Positions 42,737 to 54,886 of a DNA stretch of 64,000 bases are shown here, in pieces; the first letter of the stretch is position 1, and every line of letters starts with the position of its first letter. Made by a program: the position numbers and the translations under genes. The stretch spans positions 682,001-746,000 of the forward strand of contig RBKR01000012.1 in NCBI GenBank assembly GCA_004835665.1, written 5' to 3'. Origin of the DNA: Phoma sp. XZ068. Its lineage: Eukaryota; Ascomycota; Dothideomycetes; Pleosporales; Didymellaceae. Below the pieces are notes generated by a model that was not told the DNA's origin, did not search any database, and saw nothing but the letters and a program-made list of their open reading frames with translations.

Positions 42737-44479
42737 ATGTCTTCCACAAGTTCGGAAAAATCTAGGGATCCGTCGCCAGAACCGATAGGTGCACCTATGA
42801 CGGCTGAAGCCGCCGTCTCCCAGCCTGGAAATACGCTTGATCGGGTCGAGACGCGCGCGTCGATATTATACGATAGCATACCTCTGTGGAGGAAGTGTAT
42901 TATTGTGTTTGCATGCAGTTGGAGTACACTGGCGGCGTGCTTCTCGAGCACGAGTTTGCTGTCGGCGAGCAAGGAGATTAGCGAAGACTTGAATACGACG
43001 AGTCAGGTTGTATCGTTCTCGACGGCGGGACTGATGCTGGCTATGGGCATGAGTGCGTTGGTGTGGAGTCCGATTGCGAGTGTAAGCGGGAAGGATCAGG
43101 GGAGGGTAGTGTGAATGGTGCTGACCTGGAAGCAGATTGTTGGGAGAAGAGTGGCGTATATTGCCTGTACTGTTGTGTTACTTGCGTTTACTATCGGTGC
43201 TGCAGTTGCGCCGACTATCGAAGTCTTCGTTGCCATGCGTGTCTTGTCCGGATTTCAAGGCTGCTTCTACCACGTCGCTGGGCAGACAATCATTGCCGAG
43301 TACTTCCCTCCGGTGCAGCGTGGGAGGGCGAATGGCTTCTTTCTTGCGGGCACGGTGGCAGGTCCTCCACTAGGTTCGTAGCACCCTTATGGGCTGATAT
43401 TGTGGTTATTGTTAACACCTAGTCAGGGCCGTTGGTTGCGGGCATTATGGTTCAGTACACCAGCTGGCGGAACTTGCTCTGGTTACAAGTCTCCATGATC
43501 GGCCTCGCACTCGTCCTTGCCTTCTTCTTCCTACCGGCGAGCAGGCTAGACAATCCAGGCTTCGCATTGAACATCAGAGGGTGGCATGCTGTTGCACAGT
43601 TCAATCCACTGCCCACGTTCAAGCAGATGTTGTATCCGAACATTGGGTTCACAGTACGTCATTCGGGAGTTCACCATATCTTCGAGAGCTTTCAGCTGAC
43701 CATTACACTGCAGCACTTGAGTTGCGGCTTTCTCAGCTGGACGCAGTACTCGCTTCTAGCCGCTCCTCGACACGTCTTGAGCACTCGCTTTGGGCTCACC
43801 TCCTCGCTGACGACCGGTCTCTTCTATATCGCGCCTGCCACAGGCTTCCTTCTCGGTACTGTGATCGGGGGGTGGTTTTCTGACAAAACTGTCCGCAAAT
43901 GGATAGCGGTGCGCGGTGAGCGTCTCCCACAGGATCGCTTGAATGCAGGCATGTTCGCATTTTGGGCTGTGATACCTTTCTTCATGCTGTTGCAAGGCTG
44001 GGGACTACAATGCGACAACTGCTCGACAGCGATAGGCGGGCTAGCTCTGCCAATCGTGACAAGCTTTTGCACTGCGGCAGGCCTTCTTGCTGCATTTGCC
44101 AGTCTGAATACGTACTGTGCCGGTAAGTGTCGTGCTCTGCTTGGTATTACAGCTGGCTGACAAGTTCATAGAAGCAGTACCAAAGAAACGCCGCGAGATC
44201 ATAGCCGGGAAATATATGGTTCAGTACACCTTCTCTGCGATATCAAGTGCATCTGCGGTGCCTCTGATCGAGGCCGTCGGTACAGGACCAGCAGGAACAA
44301 TAGGTACGTTCGGAATCTCTTGAAATTCTTTAACGTTCTCTTTCTGACTACGACCAGGTGCAGTCCTCGCAGTCCTTGCTGGACTTCTGACGTTCACTAC
44401 CGCCAAGCAAGGCCAGTTGATGCAGGAATGGGCGGAAGAGCGACTTACTCCAAGATCATCAAAGGAGCTTCCCATGTAG
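42737..44479 (+). CDS. MFS transporter (DHA1-like)
   Basis: Six exons: 42737-43081, 43136-43373, 43427-43653, 43714-44122, 44172-44303 and 44358-44479, giving 490 aa. All phases agree and the introns are 49-60 nt. A Ser/Pro-rich N-terminus is followed by WRKCIIVFACSWSTLAACFSS (TM1), an MFS loop IVGRRVAYI, then RVLSGFQGCFYHVAGQTIIAEYF and GPPLGPLVAGIMVQYTSWRNLLWLQ, typical of the DHA1 12-TM drug/polyamine efflux group. GGWFSDKTVRKW is the second cytosolic loop signature. The gene converges with the Zn2Cys6 regulator at 44507, with 27 bp between stop codons. The substrate is unknown; a transporter-regulator pair is suggested by position only. Confidence 0.9.
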
Positions 44480-44506
44480 TTGAACATATTTCAGTAATAG
44501 GATATA

Positions 44507-46660
44507 TCATCCATTGGCCCATTCGTCACCACCCCATATACCCGGCCAGTAGGGCGTCTGCAGTGGATCGAAACTTGGGTTGTCGATATCATTTATCGCA
44601 AGATCTGTCTCTGCAAGAAATTCTTGCAGTGAAGGCTCAGCAAGTGCCATACCCGCAGTTATCATAGGTGCAGTGAATGCCAGGGGGCCCTCATTGGCAA
44701 CGATCGGTACACGTGGCGCGATGTTCTGGGTAAAACTGTTGCTGCGAACCCTCTCCATGCTCTCTTCCATCGCGTCGAAATGCTCACAGAACTCCTTTGC
44801 CGCAAAATTCCCACTTTGACTTAGTTGGCGGATGATGTCTACTGCGGTGTTGAAGTTGTCGCCATCGCTTTGACTTTGTGCAGATCCCAAGAGGCTGGAC
44901 AATGCCAGATTTGTTGCAGCAGAGAACAAGTATTGTGTGTAAAAGTAGTCGAAAATAGCAAACGAACCGTGTATCCAAGCTTCACTCAGGAGACGATATG
45001 AGTGACGGGAACATTGGATGCAAGTCTCAGCAAGTGTCAATGCACTCTCCGGAAGACTCGCTCTTGCGTTCACGGATGGATCTGTCCAGGACTTGCAATG
45101 TACCCGCAAGACATGGAGCAAGATTGGTCGAGTCGCAATGATACAACACTGTAGAGGTCAGTACAAATCAATAGAGAAATCCACGACATATCATGTACCT
45201 GGTTAAATCTCAGATGAAGATAAACGATGCTGTTGGGCTGAGCAGATCCCTTGCCATTTTCGAGCTGCAGTTGAGGAGGGAGGGTCTCCATCCATTTCGT
45301 GATCTTCTTTAAAGTGGTCTGCACCCTTTGAGAGAAGGAAACATGGTGTTTTCGTCGGGAATAAAGCTGCTGGCGTGTTTGCTGTGACAAGCCAGCTAGC
45401 TCAATACTCTTTAGAGTATAGTCGACGTCTTCGAAGTCCGTGGAGTCTTCCAGGTTTTCACTGCTTGGAAAATCAACAATGATGTCCTCGTCAGCTATGC
45501 TCGCCGGGTGACCAAGTTTAGAGCAACATGTTCGGTCCAGCACATAAGCTGTCCACCATAGCCTCTTTCGATGCTCTCTTGCAAGCGGGTTCGAGTATAA
45601 GCTGTCTGGCACGTTCATGTTGAGGCCCATGACGATACTTAGCCTAACAGCGGAACTTGCAAGAAGATACGCGGTGTGCCTTCGGTTGAGGTTGTATGAG
45701 TAAAGGACAAGAAGAAGCGCAATTTCGACTGCATGCATGGTTGGCCTCTCTGCGGGGATACTGACCATCCTCCTGGCCTGCGCAAAGTACGACAACCCAG
45801 GGAAGGTGGCTTCCTGAGCTGCAACACGACTGGAATACACTTCACCCAAAGCAAATAACGCCAGTAACTTGCACCTTATCAACCTTTCGACATCATTGAT
45901 GTTCTTGATCGCCTTCTCCAGCGCTTCCAAGATAGAGGACTTGAGCACAATGTGATAGTACTGGCAAACCGTGCTCAACGCAACTTTGATCAGGAACCGT
46001 GCTCTTGCTGGGGTTGGCCAGCTGAATTGAGATTCTGAAAGTAGCATAAGCGCCTCATCCCGCACGTAGCTTGTTCTTGGAATGTGCACACTGTGAGGGG
46101 TCAGGGTTTCGCGGAAACGAGTTGCGAAAGCTGCATCAGCGGCTTCACTAATGTGTATGGGCATGTCGAGAGAGGACATGGGAAAGAACCATCCTTGGGG
46201 TCGGTCCTCAACGAGAGGATTCTGCACGGTCTCCTGACTCTCTGTAGGTGGAACTTGACCAGAACCAGTGGGATAAGATGGGGCGACTGAGCCCGCATCG
46301 CGTAGTCGTTTATTCTCCTGCAAGAGATCTTCGACATATCTGGCGTGGTCAATGTCAACGTTTGTTGAGAAGGATTTGGCGCGTACTGTTCGCTGAACTT
46401 AACCTGACGATCACGCGTGGGGTAGACGCAGTCATTTGGAACATCGGCAGTACGACAGTTTGAGCATGGCTTGCCTCCTGAACACTTCACCTTGCGTGAG
46501 TGGCATCGTTGGCAGCTTTTGGATGAAGGTCAGGTGCCAGTTGAAGCAGTGTGGTTTTCAAAGCTTACGCGATGGATTTCGTAGCCTTTCTTTGAACCGA
46601 ATTCGGACTACTTTCTTGACTAATTGAAATGCGTCTCCGAGCATGCGTAGTCTTTGGCAT
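44507..46660 (-). CDS. Zn2Cys6 transcription factor with fungal-specific TF domain
   Basis: Exons 46660-46569, 46515-46387, 46339-45199 and 45148-44507 give 667 aa. The binuclear zinc cluster Cys32-x2-Cys-x6-Cys-x5-Cys-x2-Cys-x8-Cys (CQRCHSRKVKC..) is formed only after the first splice. A short coiled-coil linker QYVEDLLQENKRL follows, then the fungal-specific TF middle homology domain (ARARFLIKVALS, AEIALLLVLYSYNLNRRHTAYLLASSAVRLSIVMGLN, REHRKRLWWTAYVLDRTCCSKLGHPASI) and the CIIATRPILLHVLRVH block after the third intron. This is a nuclear regulator of unknown target. Its closest neighbour, an MFS transporter, is tail-to-tail, so regulation of that transporter is a fair guess but not shown. 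Confidence 0.93.
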
Positions 46661-49260
46661 GGTGGAGCCAGATGATGGGGCAGGGAAGGGAGTGCTCTAC
46701 AAATGAGAGAGACACACGCTAGCGACTGACATCGGAGAAAGCTCGGCCAATGGTTACACTCAACTAATTCTCGTGATGACGTCGCAAAATCTTCCCACTC
46801 ATCGTGAGGACTACAGTGCACACCGTCATAATTCTTCGGAAATGTTTTACACGATATGGTACAGCCTATAGATACTCATGTCATTTACCGAGACCGGTCG
46901 GACAATATTGACCTTGCATCAGAGCGGGTTCAAACGGCTCTGGGCGACCAGAACATACCCGATTACGTAGATAATGACAGCAGACAGCGAGTCTGAGAGA
47001 AGTTATTGCAGGCGCCACGAATTTGGGAGTTGTGGGTTTTCAGCAAGTAGATGTAAAAACTTCACTGGATTATCGACATCGGCGTCAGAGCAACTGTGGA
47101 TTAGCAATTGCCATGGGATTGACGAGCTGCTTGTGGGCTTCTCGATTCAGTACTGAGGCACTTCCCCCTTGCACATACTCACACCACTAATTGTGCCTTC
47201 CCTGACCGACCAGCAGTAATCTGCATGGCCTCATTAGACGCCGGACCCATCCTGCGAACGAACCGACCGTCGGACAGAAGCTATCAAAGAGGATACAATT
47301 CATGTCGCGCCAGCGGTAGAGCAGGCAGAGGCGCGTCTCCTAATATCGGCCGGTCCACATACTCCTATCCTCATCTTAGCATGCCATCACAGAGTGTTTC
47401 AGGTTTACCAACAATTTTGAGATGAAAGGGGAATTGGGCCTATACCAGAGTCTGGTATGAGACCTAGCCTGACGGCCAGAACTATTTCCACCGGCTAATT
47501 AGGTCTAAACACTATCGTGTTGTCCCAAAACGGCCGGCATGTCTTCCCGGGAATCCTTTCTGCGACCAAACCAACGCCCTTGCTGTCGCTTATGATGCAG
47601 AACCGCACTGATCGCGTTATCAGAAGGGTCTTTGAATACCCTGATCCTTGAGCGTTGGCCTCCCCGTTGATCAGCGACCAGGCACAGGCAGCATTCAGGG
47701 TAGCCGATCAGTCGCGGATAAGCATCCAGGCTCGCAACTGGCGCGTCAAATACCCATGGTCTTGATGTGTACTGCTTTCTTGGGCATCATTCCATATTCT
47801 GCTCTGTAATGAGGTAGCCAGACCTTGCACTAGAGAGCACCGATAATTCCTACAGCAACGCAAGAACGGTCGCAGGACTTCGACGCCACGATCTAGTTGG
47901 TGTCTCGATCGCAACGGCGCCAACCCCTCCGCATGGTGACATGGCTGTTGCAGCCTGCCCATTGGCCATGCGTTATCTCGAGACGACTTTCCTAATGTCT
48001 ATCCTGTGGCCTCTTCTCTTCGCGAGCTGGGTGCCACTGGGCCCCCAATTTTGTGATTTGTCAATGAATGACAGAATATGCTCATCAACTGTTGCGTCAG
48101 TCGAGGTACCATAGTTCCTGATATGACGCCGCCTGACCAACGGCAGGGAGGTAGCATGACTGATCCATACCGGCGTTGGTACTTTATCAAGCAGTGCCAT
48201 GTCACTGTGAGTGGAGCCGACTCACTGCGAATCAATTAGCATGCTTGCTAGCATGTAGGGCATGCAGCTCATCGCAGTTCGCTTCAGACCACGAACTGGC
48301 GCCCAGGCCACCTCACCTGGGGCAGTGAGCAGATCCCCAAGAGGTTCTAGTCATGAGTTATGTTATCATGTTCGTGAGAGACGACCGATGTACATGTCAG
48401 CGTGACTTATCGAAATCAAGCCCAGCATTGCCCCAGCGTCCTGGGTGGATAGCGATGCTACCACCAAGAGCAGTGACGAAAATTCACTTCGAAAACAGCG
48501 ACGCGTGACTAAAGATGTTATCGGGACGGACTTCGGATGAGGAAGCGTGGCGCAACCCGTTGAAAGAGTGTGTGGGGCTGCGCAACCTTGTGACAGTGAC
48601 AATGGATTAGCGAGGACTTGTCACAAACGCCCCGAGCCTACTCTAGGCTCTATTGAGGTGATCCTGCAATGATCGATGCTACCTTCTCAGTTGAACCCTC
48701 TTGGGCGCCCAGAGTGAGTGTCATATGTCCATCCTGAGCTGGATCTCAGTGCATGGTCGAGCGGCAAGGCCGCAGCCGGATACCGCTGCCGCACACCCAA
48801 AGCAGTTTCCATCTCACCCCCACAAGCCGACACTAACGTAAGAAATGATCGCGTCTAACAGTGGACATTGGATAGATGCTCGGATCGGATCGTGATGCAC
48901 CACCGGGTAAAGAAGAACGGTCTGACCCGTGCTTGGTCGACGATAAAATTGTGAGCTATACCAGTGTCCAAGCATGGGAGACCACAAGGACCAGCGAAGA
49001 CCCACTAGCCAGGAAAACGTGTTCGCGCCGCAAACCCGAGACCAACCTGATCAGCAGCCAGCTATAGCCTTTCATTCAATAGTTGCGTGGCCAACGAACG
49101 CTGATCCCGGAACTGCGAGGCCCAGACTTATGGTTCAACGCAGTGACCCTTTCATTTCAATGCGGAGAGAACGAGGGTGAAGCCAAAGATGGGCCTCGAA
49201 GTCTTGGAGGGGCTTTTATTATGACGCAAAGTCTTGGACAGTAGTACCCATACAGAAGTC
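46661..49260. other. 2.6-kb intergenic region, no gene recognised
   Basis: Only short ORFs occur on both strands, without domains or splice-joined frames I could build. Composition is near balanced, not strongly AT-rich, so it is not an obvious RIP relic. Low-copy decayed DNA is possible. Confidence 0.5.
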
Positions 49261-52200
49261 TCATAGGGCAAGCCCAGTTCCATCGCCCCACCGGTACAAG
49301 CTCAGCATCTCCCGGCGGCGGTCGACAGAGGCTTGCATGCCTCTTCCACGCATCTGCTGTAGGGCCGAGAGCATTATATTACGGAAATTTCTCTGCGAGC
49401 CATCGGTTAGCACTAATAACGCCACTAGCGATTGGACGAGATTCTGTGCAAGAAGTGGTACGTACCTGGTATTCTGTGTTTAACGTGACAATGCAAGCTT
49501 CGTGCGCACGCACTATTACTTCGCATGCACGCACAATGTTAGGGCTTGCTTCCCCCTGCAGTTTATCCGCGATTAAGAGGAGTAGGAAGCTGCCCTGTAG
49601 GAGGTATATTCCAAAGAAGAATGGCATGAAACTTAGGTCTGGGTCAAGTTCAAGTATCTCATTTAGTGCCTCAGCTGCAGATACTGCGTGACCGGTAGCG
49701 GTGATGAAGCTCTGCGATGATATCCAAAGATCGTTGTCATCCAATAGTGAGATTGGATCCCACTTTCCGTTCAATAGAACATGGAGCGTGTGCATAAGAT
49801 ATGTGCCATACGTTACTACAATTCGAGCGTGCATGATCGACTCGTGCGCTATTGAATTTGAGGTGCCAGATGGAGTGCTCAATGGTGCAGAGTCATGCAT
49901 GTCGGTCTTGGTTTCGATGACGGTGCGCTGATGCATCTCTTGTAGCGATTGACCGTAAGCATCCAGGCGCTGACTGATCTCTATTCCATATTCGTCCCAG
50001 TCAGTCTTCGCACCAAATCTTGGGTGGTTTCTTGCATGTGTGAGGTCCACGATTTCGCCGAGGATCGTCATCAGTGGTAGGAAAAAGTCGAATATGGAGG
50101 AGTGACCGGTGCATTCGAAGGCAGGACCTCTTCGGCGAAATGTGGGATCTGGTAAAGATTGAGCGGAATCCTCGAAGAAGTCGCCAGATTGCCATACGTG
50201 ATCGTCAAAGGGTTGCAGAAGGCCTGAGCATTCTACATCTGTAAAGGAGAGAGGTCGGTTGTAGCATAGAGCTAGGTGGCTTTGTGGCGGTTAATGCTTG
50301 GGTGTTGGACAGACTAGAGAGAGATACGTACCGATCCATTGTGTACAAGAGCCACCACATGCGTCTCCGCTCCTCGCGTTGCTCTTCCGTCACCTCAAGG
50401 ATAGAGTTGCGACCGTTAAAATCGCCTGAGGCATCTTCGTTGTACAGGTCGGGCGGCGGTGTGACTACTTCTTTGCCCAGCCTCATCTCCCTAGCTAGTG
50501 ACCATGCAGCATTCCACCAACGTAGTGATGCTGCTTTGTATTCGCTAGCGGAAGTCACTACTCCAAGATTGACGTAGGTTGCTACATCATCCAGGTTACC
50601 GAAGTGCATATCAAGGCCAATACCTTCGTCAGAAACCTGTGGCGGCATTCCAAAACCACCCATGGTGACACCATGAATTATCCCAGCCTCGTTGTACATG
50701 GCCGATTCTTGGTCGGATGTTCCGGGTGTCTGGTGGACCAAAGGCTTCAGAAGTCCAATTGTAAGATTGATCAATTTCTCCGACATCTGACTCCTAGCCA
50801 TTGGCGAAGAGGCCAGATACGGAGACTCGCTGGTCAAACATCCGATCCACAGCATACTTGCCAATAAAGCTGGGCTGCAAACTCGTGGATTATCCCTTCT
50901 GAGAAACGAGGCTTTCCTGAAAACATGTCCAAGGACGTACGGGGACACTGGTTGCATATATAATGACGACGAGCTTTCAAAATAAAGCTCCAATAGGTCG
51001 CATGCCAATGGAAGAGGCATAATGCTTGTAATATAAGGGACCACCGGCTCAAGTACGGGGTATCGGAGGAGTTGCGAAGATCTGGAGCGGGTACCACCGG
51101 AGTACAATGTGGTAGACGGGGAAGGGAGCATCCAAGTTGGCGAACCGGACAAAGGCGAATGAGCAGTAAAGTCCAGATGGGGTGCGTCCTCAGGGAGGGA
51201 TTGCGCCATGTATGCAATCGGAGGATTGGCTGGATACTCCATAGGATGGTCGTTGGAGGGTACAGTCGGATTCAATGTAGGTTGTATCATGGCATTGGCA
51301 TGTGGTGATTGGTATGCAAGGCTCTGCTCGAAGTCGTGCATAGTGGTGAAGTCGCTTTGAGCCAGCCCATTGGTTTGAATTCGAGGTGGTTGAGGAGGGT
51401 GAGGACCATCGCGGGGAGATTGTAAGTCGTCTCCGGCGCCGGAATCAATGGCGCTCAAGCTCATAGTGCGGCCTGGATAAACCATCGTAGGCTTCCTTGC
51501 GCTGGTTGTTGCCAGGCTATTGGATCGGCTGGGTACGAAAGGTGCCGGAAAGGTTGAATGGTTGCTAGATGGTGTGGGACTCGCGTTGCGTGTTCGTTCA
51601 GAAGCAGTGTCTTGTGACTGTGGCGTTGAGATAGCTGGCTCCTCACTCATCTGTGTCCCATTGTCAGACGATGCCGCTGCGGCGGCTTGTTGCTGGGCAA
51701 TCTCCTTGCGCGAGGCCTTGCCGCGCTTCTTACGTTCACGCAAGTATGCGCAAGTCAACCCAAATTCTGGAGACGTGTCAGCTCATCTTCATGTTCCTGT
51801 TTAGTTTCAATGCTACGAAAACCCAAAGGTCTGGTAGCAGTCATATTTACCTATGCAGTGTGAACAAGCTATATCCAGTCAGCTCATGTGCTCTCTACAA
51901 CTTGGGAGTAAGTTACTTTTTTGTCCATCGCACTTTGTTCTCAATTGATTGCACTGATCGCATGCTCGGCTGATCCTGCGTCGCACAGGTCCCGATGTAC
52001 GGCCTGATCGTTCGTGGAGCATCGTGCTTTGGTGGGTGCGGGGAGCTGCCGCTAACGTTTCGTTGGCGTACGGCAAGCGATGAGGCTTACCCACGACATT
52101 ACCACTTAAAAGAACATTCGGATGTTGATGGAACTGTAGCGTTTCGTACTGCAAACGATCTGTTCGTGGAGATCTAGCGTGCTGTGCGAGTAAAACGTGA

Positions 52201-52274
52201 TGTTGTTGCGGATCGACCGTGTCTGGCGTGTGGAGAAGGCTTTCTGGCGGGTATTGATGGAGACTGGTGGACAT
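49261..52274 (-). CDS. xlnR: Xylanolytic transcriptional activator XlnR/Xlr1
   Basis: Exons 52274-51917, 51868-51851, 51766-50332, 50279-49466 and 49392-49261 give 918 aa, close to the family length (about 875-950). The zinc cluster ISRACDQCNQLRTKCDGQKTCSHC..FGLTC has cysteines at 105, 108, 115, 121, 124 and 131, followed by RERKKRGKAS as in XlnR. Exon 2 is an 18-nt micro-exon that carries the fourth and fifth cysteines. Downstream hallmarks are LRYPVLEPVVPYITSIMPLPLACDLL, YKAASLRWWNAAWSLAREM, HLALCYNRPL, KWDPISLLDDNDLWISS, SFMPFFFGIYLLQGSFLLLL and the C-terminal LSLYRWGDGTGLAL. XlnR activates xylanase, cellulase and pentose-catabolism genes in the nucleus. The gene looks complete. Confidence 0.97.
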
Positions 52275-54886
52275 ATTGTTCCTAGCGCCCGTCGAATGAC
52301 CGCAATACAGAGTCCTACCCAACAACAGGAGATTCAAGGTCCGACCATCAATATGTAAGCGCAGGAAATTCGAAGTCTCAGGTTGAGAAATGACGAGGAG
52401 GCGATGTGCGGCAAAAAGTGCGCTGAGGTTCTCTTCAATATCCCAGTTTTGCGGCGCAGGGTGAGAAACTTTTGCCGTTAAAGCATGGCATGAATGTATG
52501 CCGGTCGACCTAACCCGTTCAAACGGTATTGCAGTGTACCTCAGTACAATATAGGTTTCGGGCAGCTCTCCGCCTCCCCAAGCACCAACGAAGCCATAAC
52601 GTCCTGTGACTTAAGACCCGTTGGAGTGACCTGCCCGACGCTGATCAAGGATTGGCAGACTTGTCCCTTCTCTGGACCCAGTTGCATCGTGCCTACGGGA
52701 TGTGTCTTGACCACATGCTCCAGTAGCCTTGAGTAAGCAGGGTGCGCAGGTCTGCGCGTGCGTCTGCTTGAAAGTCGAGAAGCTCTGCCCCCGTCCCGTC
52801 TCTTAAGTCGCTAGTGTAGGTCTGCATGCACCCTTGTCAATGACCAGGGTGTCACTGCACACCATCAGTTCCACGCTGAGCACAGTCCACAAACCACTGG
52901 ATCGTCCCTGATGCAGGCTTGAACAACTGCGCTCCGAACTGCTCGCCACAAGTTAGACAATGCAGCTTAATAGTAGTGGATCATTGGTGGACCAGAACCA
53001 TCCCGGCCCTATATGTGACTTTCCCTAATGGGTTTTGTTGCCGCATCCTTTGTGCCAATGCCATCGACTGCGATGTTCTCCGAGCTTTATTCCTCAAAAG
53101 ACTAAGTCGGACCGTGATCAGCGACCGTGTCCCGTAGCCGTAGTGGACCTAAGCGCACGGAACCTGCTGGTCTGTGTTCGCACTTGATGTCAGGCTCGAA
53201 ACGCAATGACACTGGCTTTGATGGCAAGCTATTTTCCTAGTTGGTGTTGTCAACCGCCACGACCACTCTCTCGATGAAACTTAATCTACGCTGTCCGATT
53301 ACCGATGCGAGATTGTGGTCTACAATATTGTCGACAGGTTCTTGCTGAGAGGCGTACAACGAGCAAGGCAGATGCTGCGTGATAGGAAATACATATTTCA
53401 GTACTTTTCGTATTGAATCCTTAAGGACTGGTGGCCACAGGTATGCTCTCAGGGTCATCCCTAAGTTAGGAGATCAGTGCCGATACCGTATGCAGTTGAC
53501 GCGATAGCGTTCTCCAGAACTTGGCTCGACAACGTGCGCCTCGGACCCAGCTATCGGTTCTAAACGAGGAGATGTCACTCGCCGCGCTGTCGTGTCAGAC
53601 CCGAATGGCCGAACGAGACTAGGTAGGCGCAACGCGGTGCATTGTCGTCGAATCGAATGATCGAACATGTCCTGTCGTAGCAGAAACACATAATGGCGTC
53701 TCGACCCGACTTTTCACAAGCCGCACACAGCGGCTCATGATGAAGCAGGTTGCGCTTATGAAGCTACAACCCGTGTGACTTGCAGACTGGATCAGCCTGG
53801 TCTCATTTCTCTTGGACGGAGTGTGATCCTCCGCCTAGATCCAGAGGTCCACACGGGTGCCAGATCCTTCTGGGCGATTGGCCTTGGTGCAATCGAAGTC
53901 CTGGACCGCATTAATTAGCTAGTCGATCTCATCCTCCACACATTGCACGATACTGCAGCCGGCGGGTCGCTCCGCATTTTAACGGTTAGCGTATTATGCC
54001 AGCGACAGCTTGGCGAGACCTCGCTTGCGGATGCTACTCGGCAGGCCTTTCCGGATGTGAGATTCGTTGTTGCATGTGAAGGTTGCTTTTGCACTTCAAC
54101 ATCGATGGCGCCTTGTACGTGAGGACCGCTGTATTAATGCTGAATGCGAATACTGAGCTTGTCTGGTGCTGTGAGACTCGATCTCTCGTTATAACAACCG
54201 AGTATCCGCCAGCAGCCGCACAGTGCTGTGTTTCCTTGTGCTTCAGCCAGGATTACCGTCGAATGATACGTTTGAAACCTGAACCATTTTGCGGCTTAGT
54301 CATCGTCCAGCACTTGTGCCATGTTTAATACGTAACAACTCGTAGGAGCGGCTAACACGAGCCTCATGGGAAATAACCATGCCATCACCACCAGATGTCT
54401 GATTCAGGTGTGTACCTGTATTGCGTCTTCGATGATCCCAAGTAATTGCTCTAACCAGCTAACAAAGGTGCCGTGTTAAGAGACACCGAAATCTTTTTCT
54501 TCTTGGGACGTTGCTTGTAGGACTGTATCTTGATATGCTTTGTGCACCGCTTCTGAATAATTGAAAAATGCTGAGCGGTCAGGCTGACCACTAGGAGCGG
54601 CCAAGGGAATGGTGGATGGTGTTCTCCAACATCTCAACTGGCCCCGTCGCGCTCATTGTGAAAAAGCTTCAGGCTCGTCAGTCGTCGTCAATAGCGTGTA
54701 TAATAATAGGTGATACCGATGAGAGTGAGGCTCGAGGAAAGAATGCCAAGCAATCGGTACCCACTATTCCTCCATTGGGCAAGGACCGCTACGTCACCGA
54801 CTTCGGCGATTGTTAGTGCGGGCGGCGGGCAACGTTGAAAGCTTCTCGATGCCAAATCTGACTACTCCAACTATAACCAACGTTTG
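52275..54886. promoter_or_regulatory. 2.6-kb divergent spacer between xlnR and the aldehyde dehydrogenase gene
   Basis: This is unusually long for this genome. It must contain the promoter and leader of xlnR. No ORF, repeat or clear regulator site could be supported. Confidence 0.45.

Noticed and set aside
46661..49260. Search for a transposon or RIP-degraded element in the long spacer
   Set aside because: No terminal repeats, transposase motifs or strong AT skew could be seen by eye.
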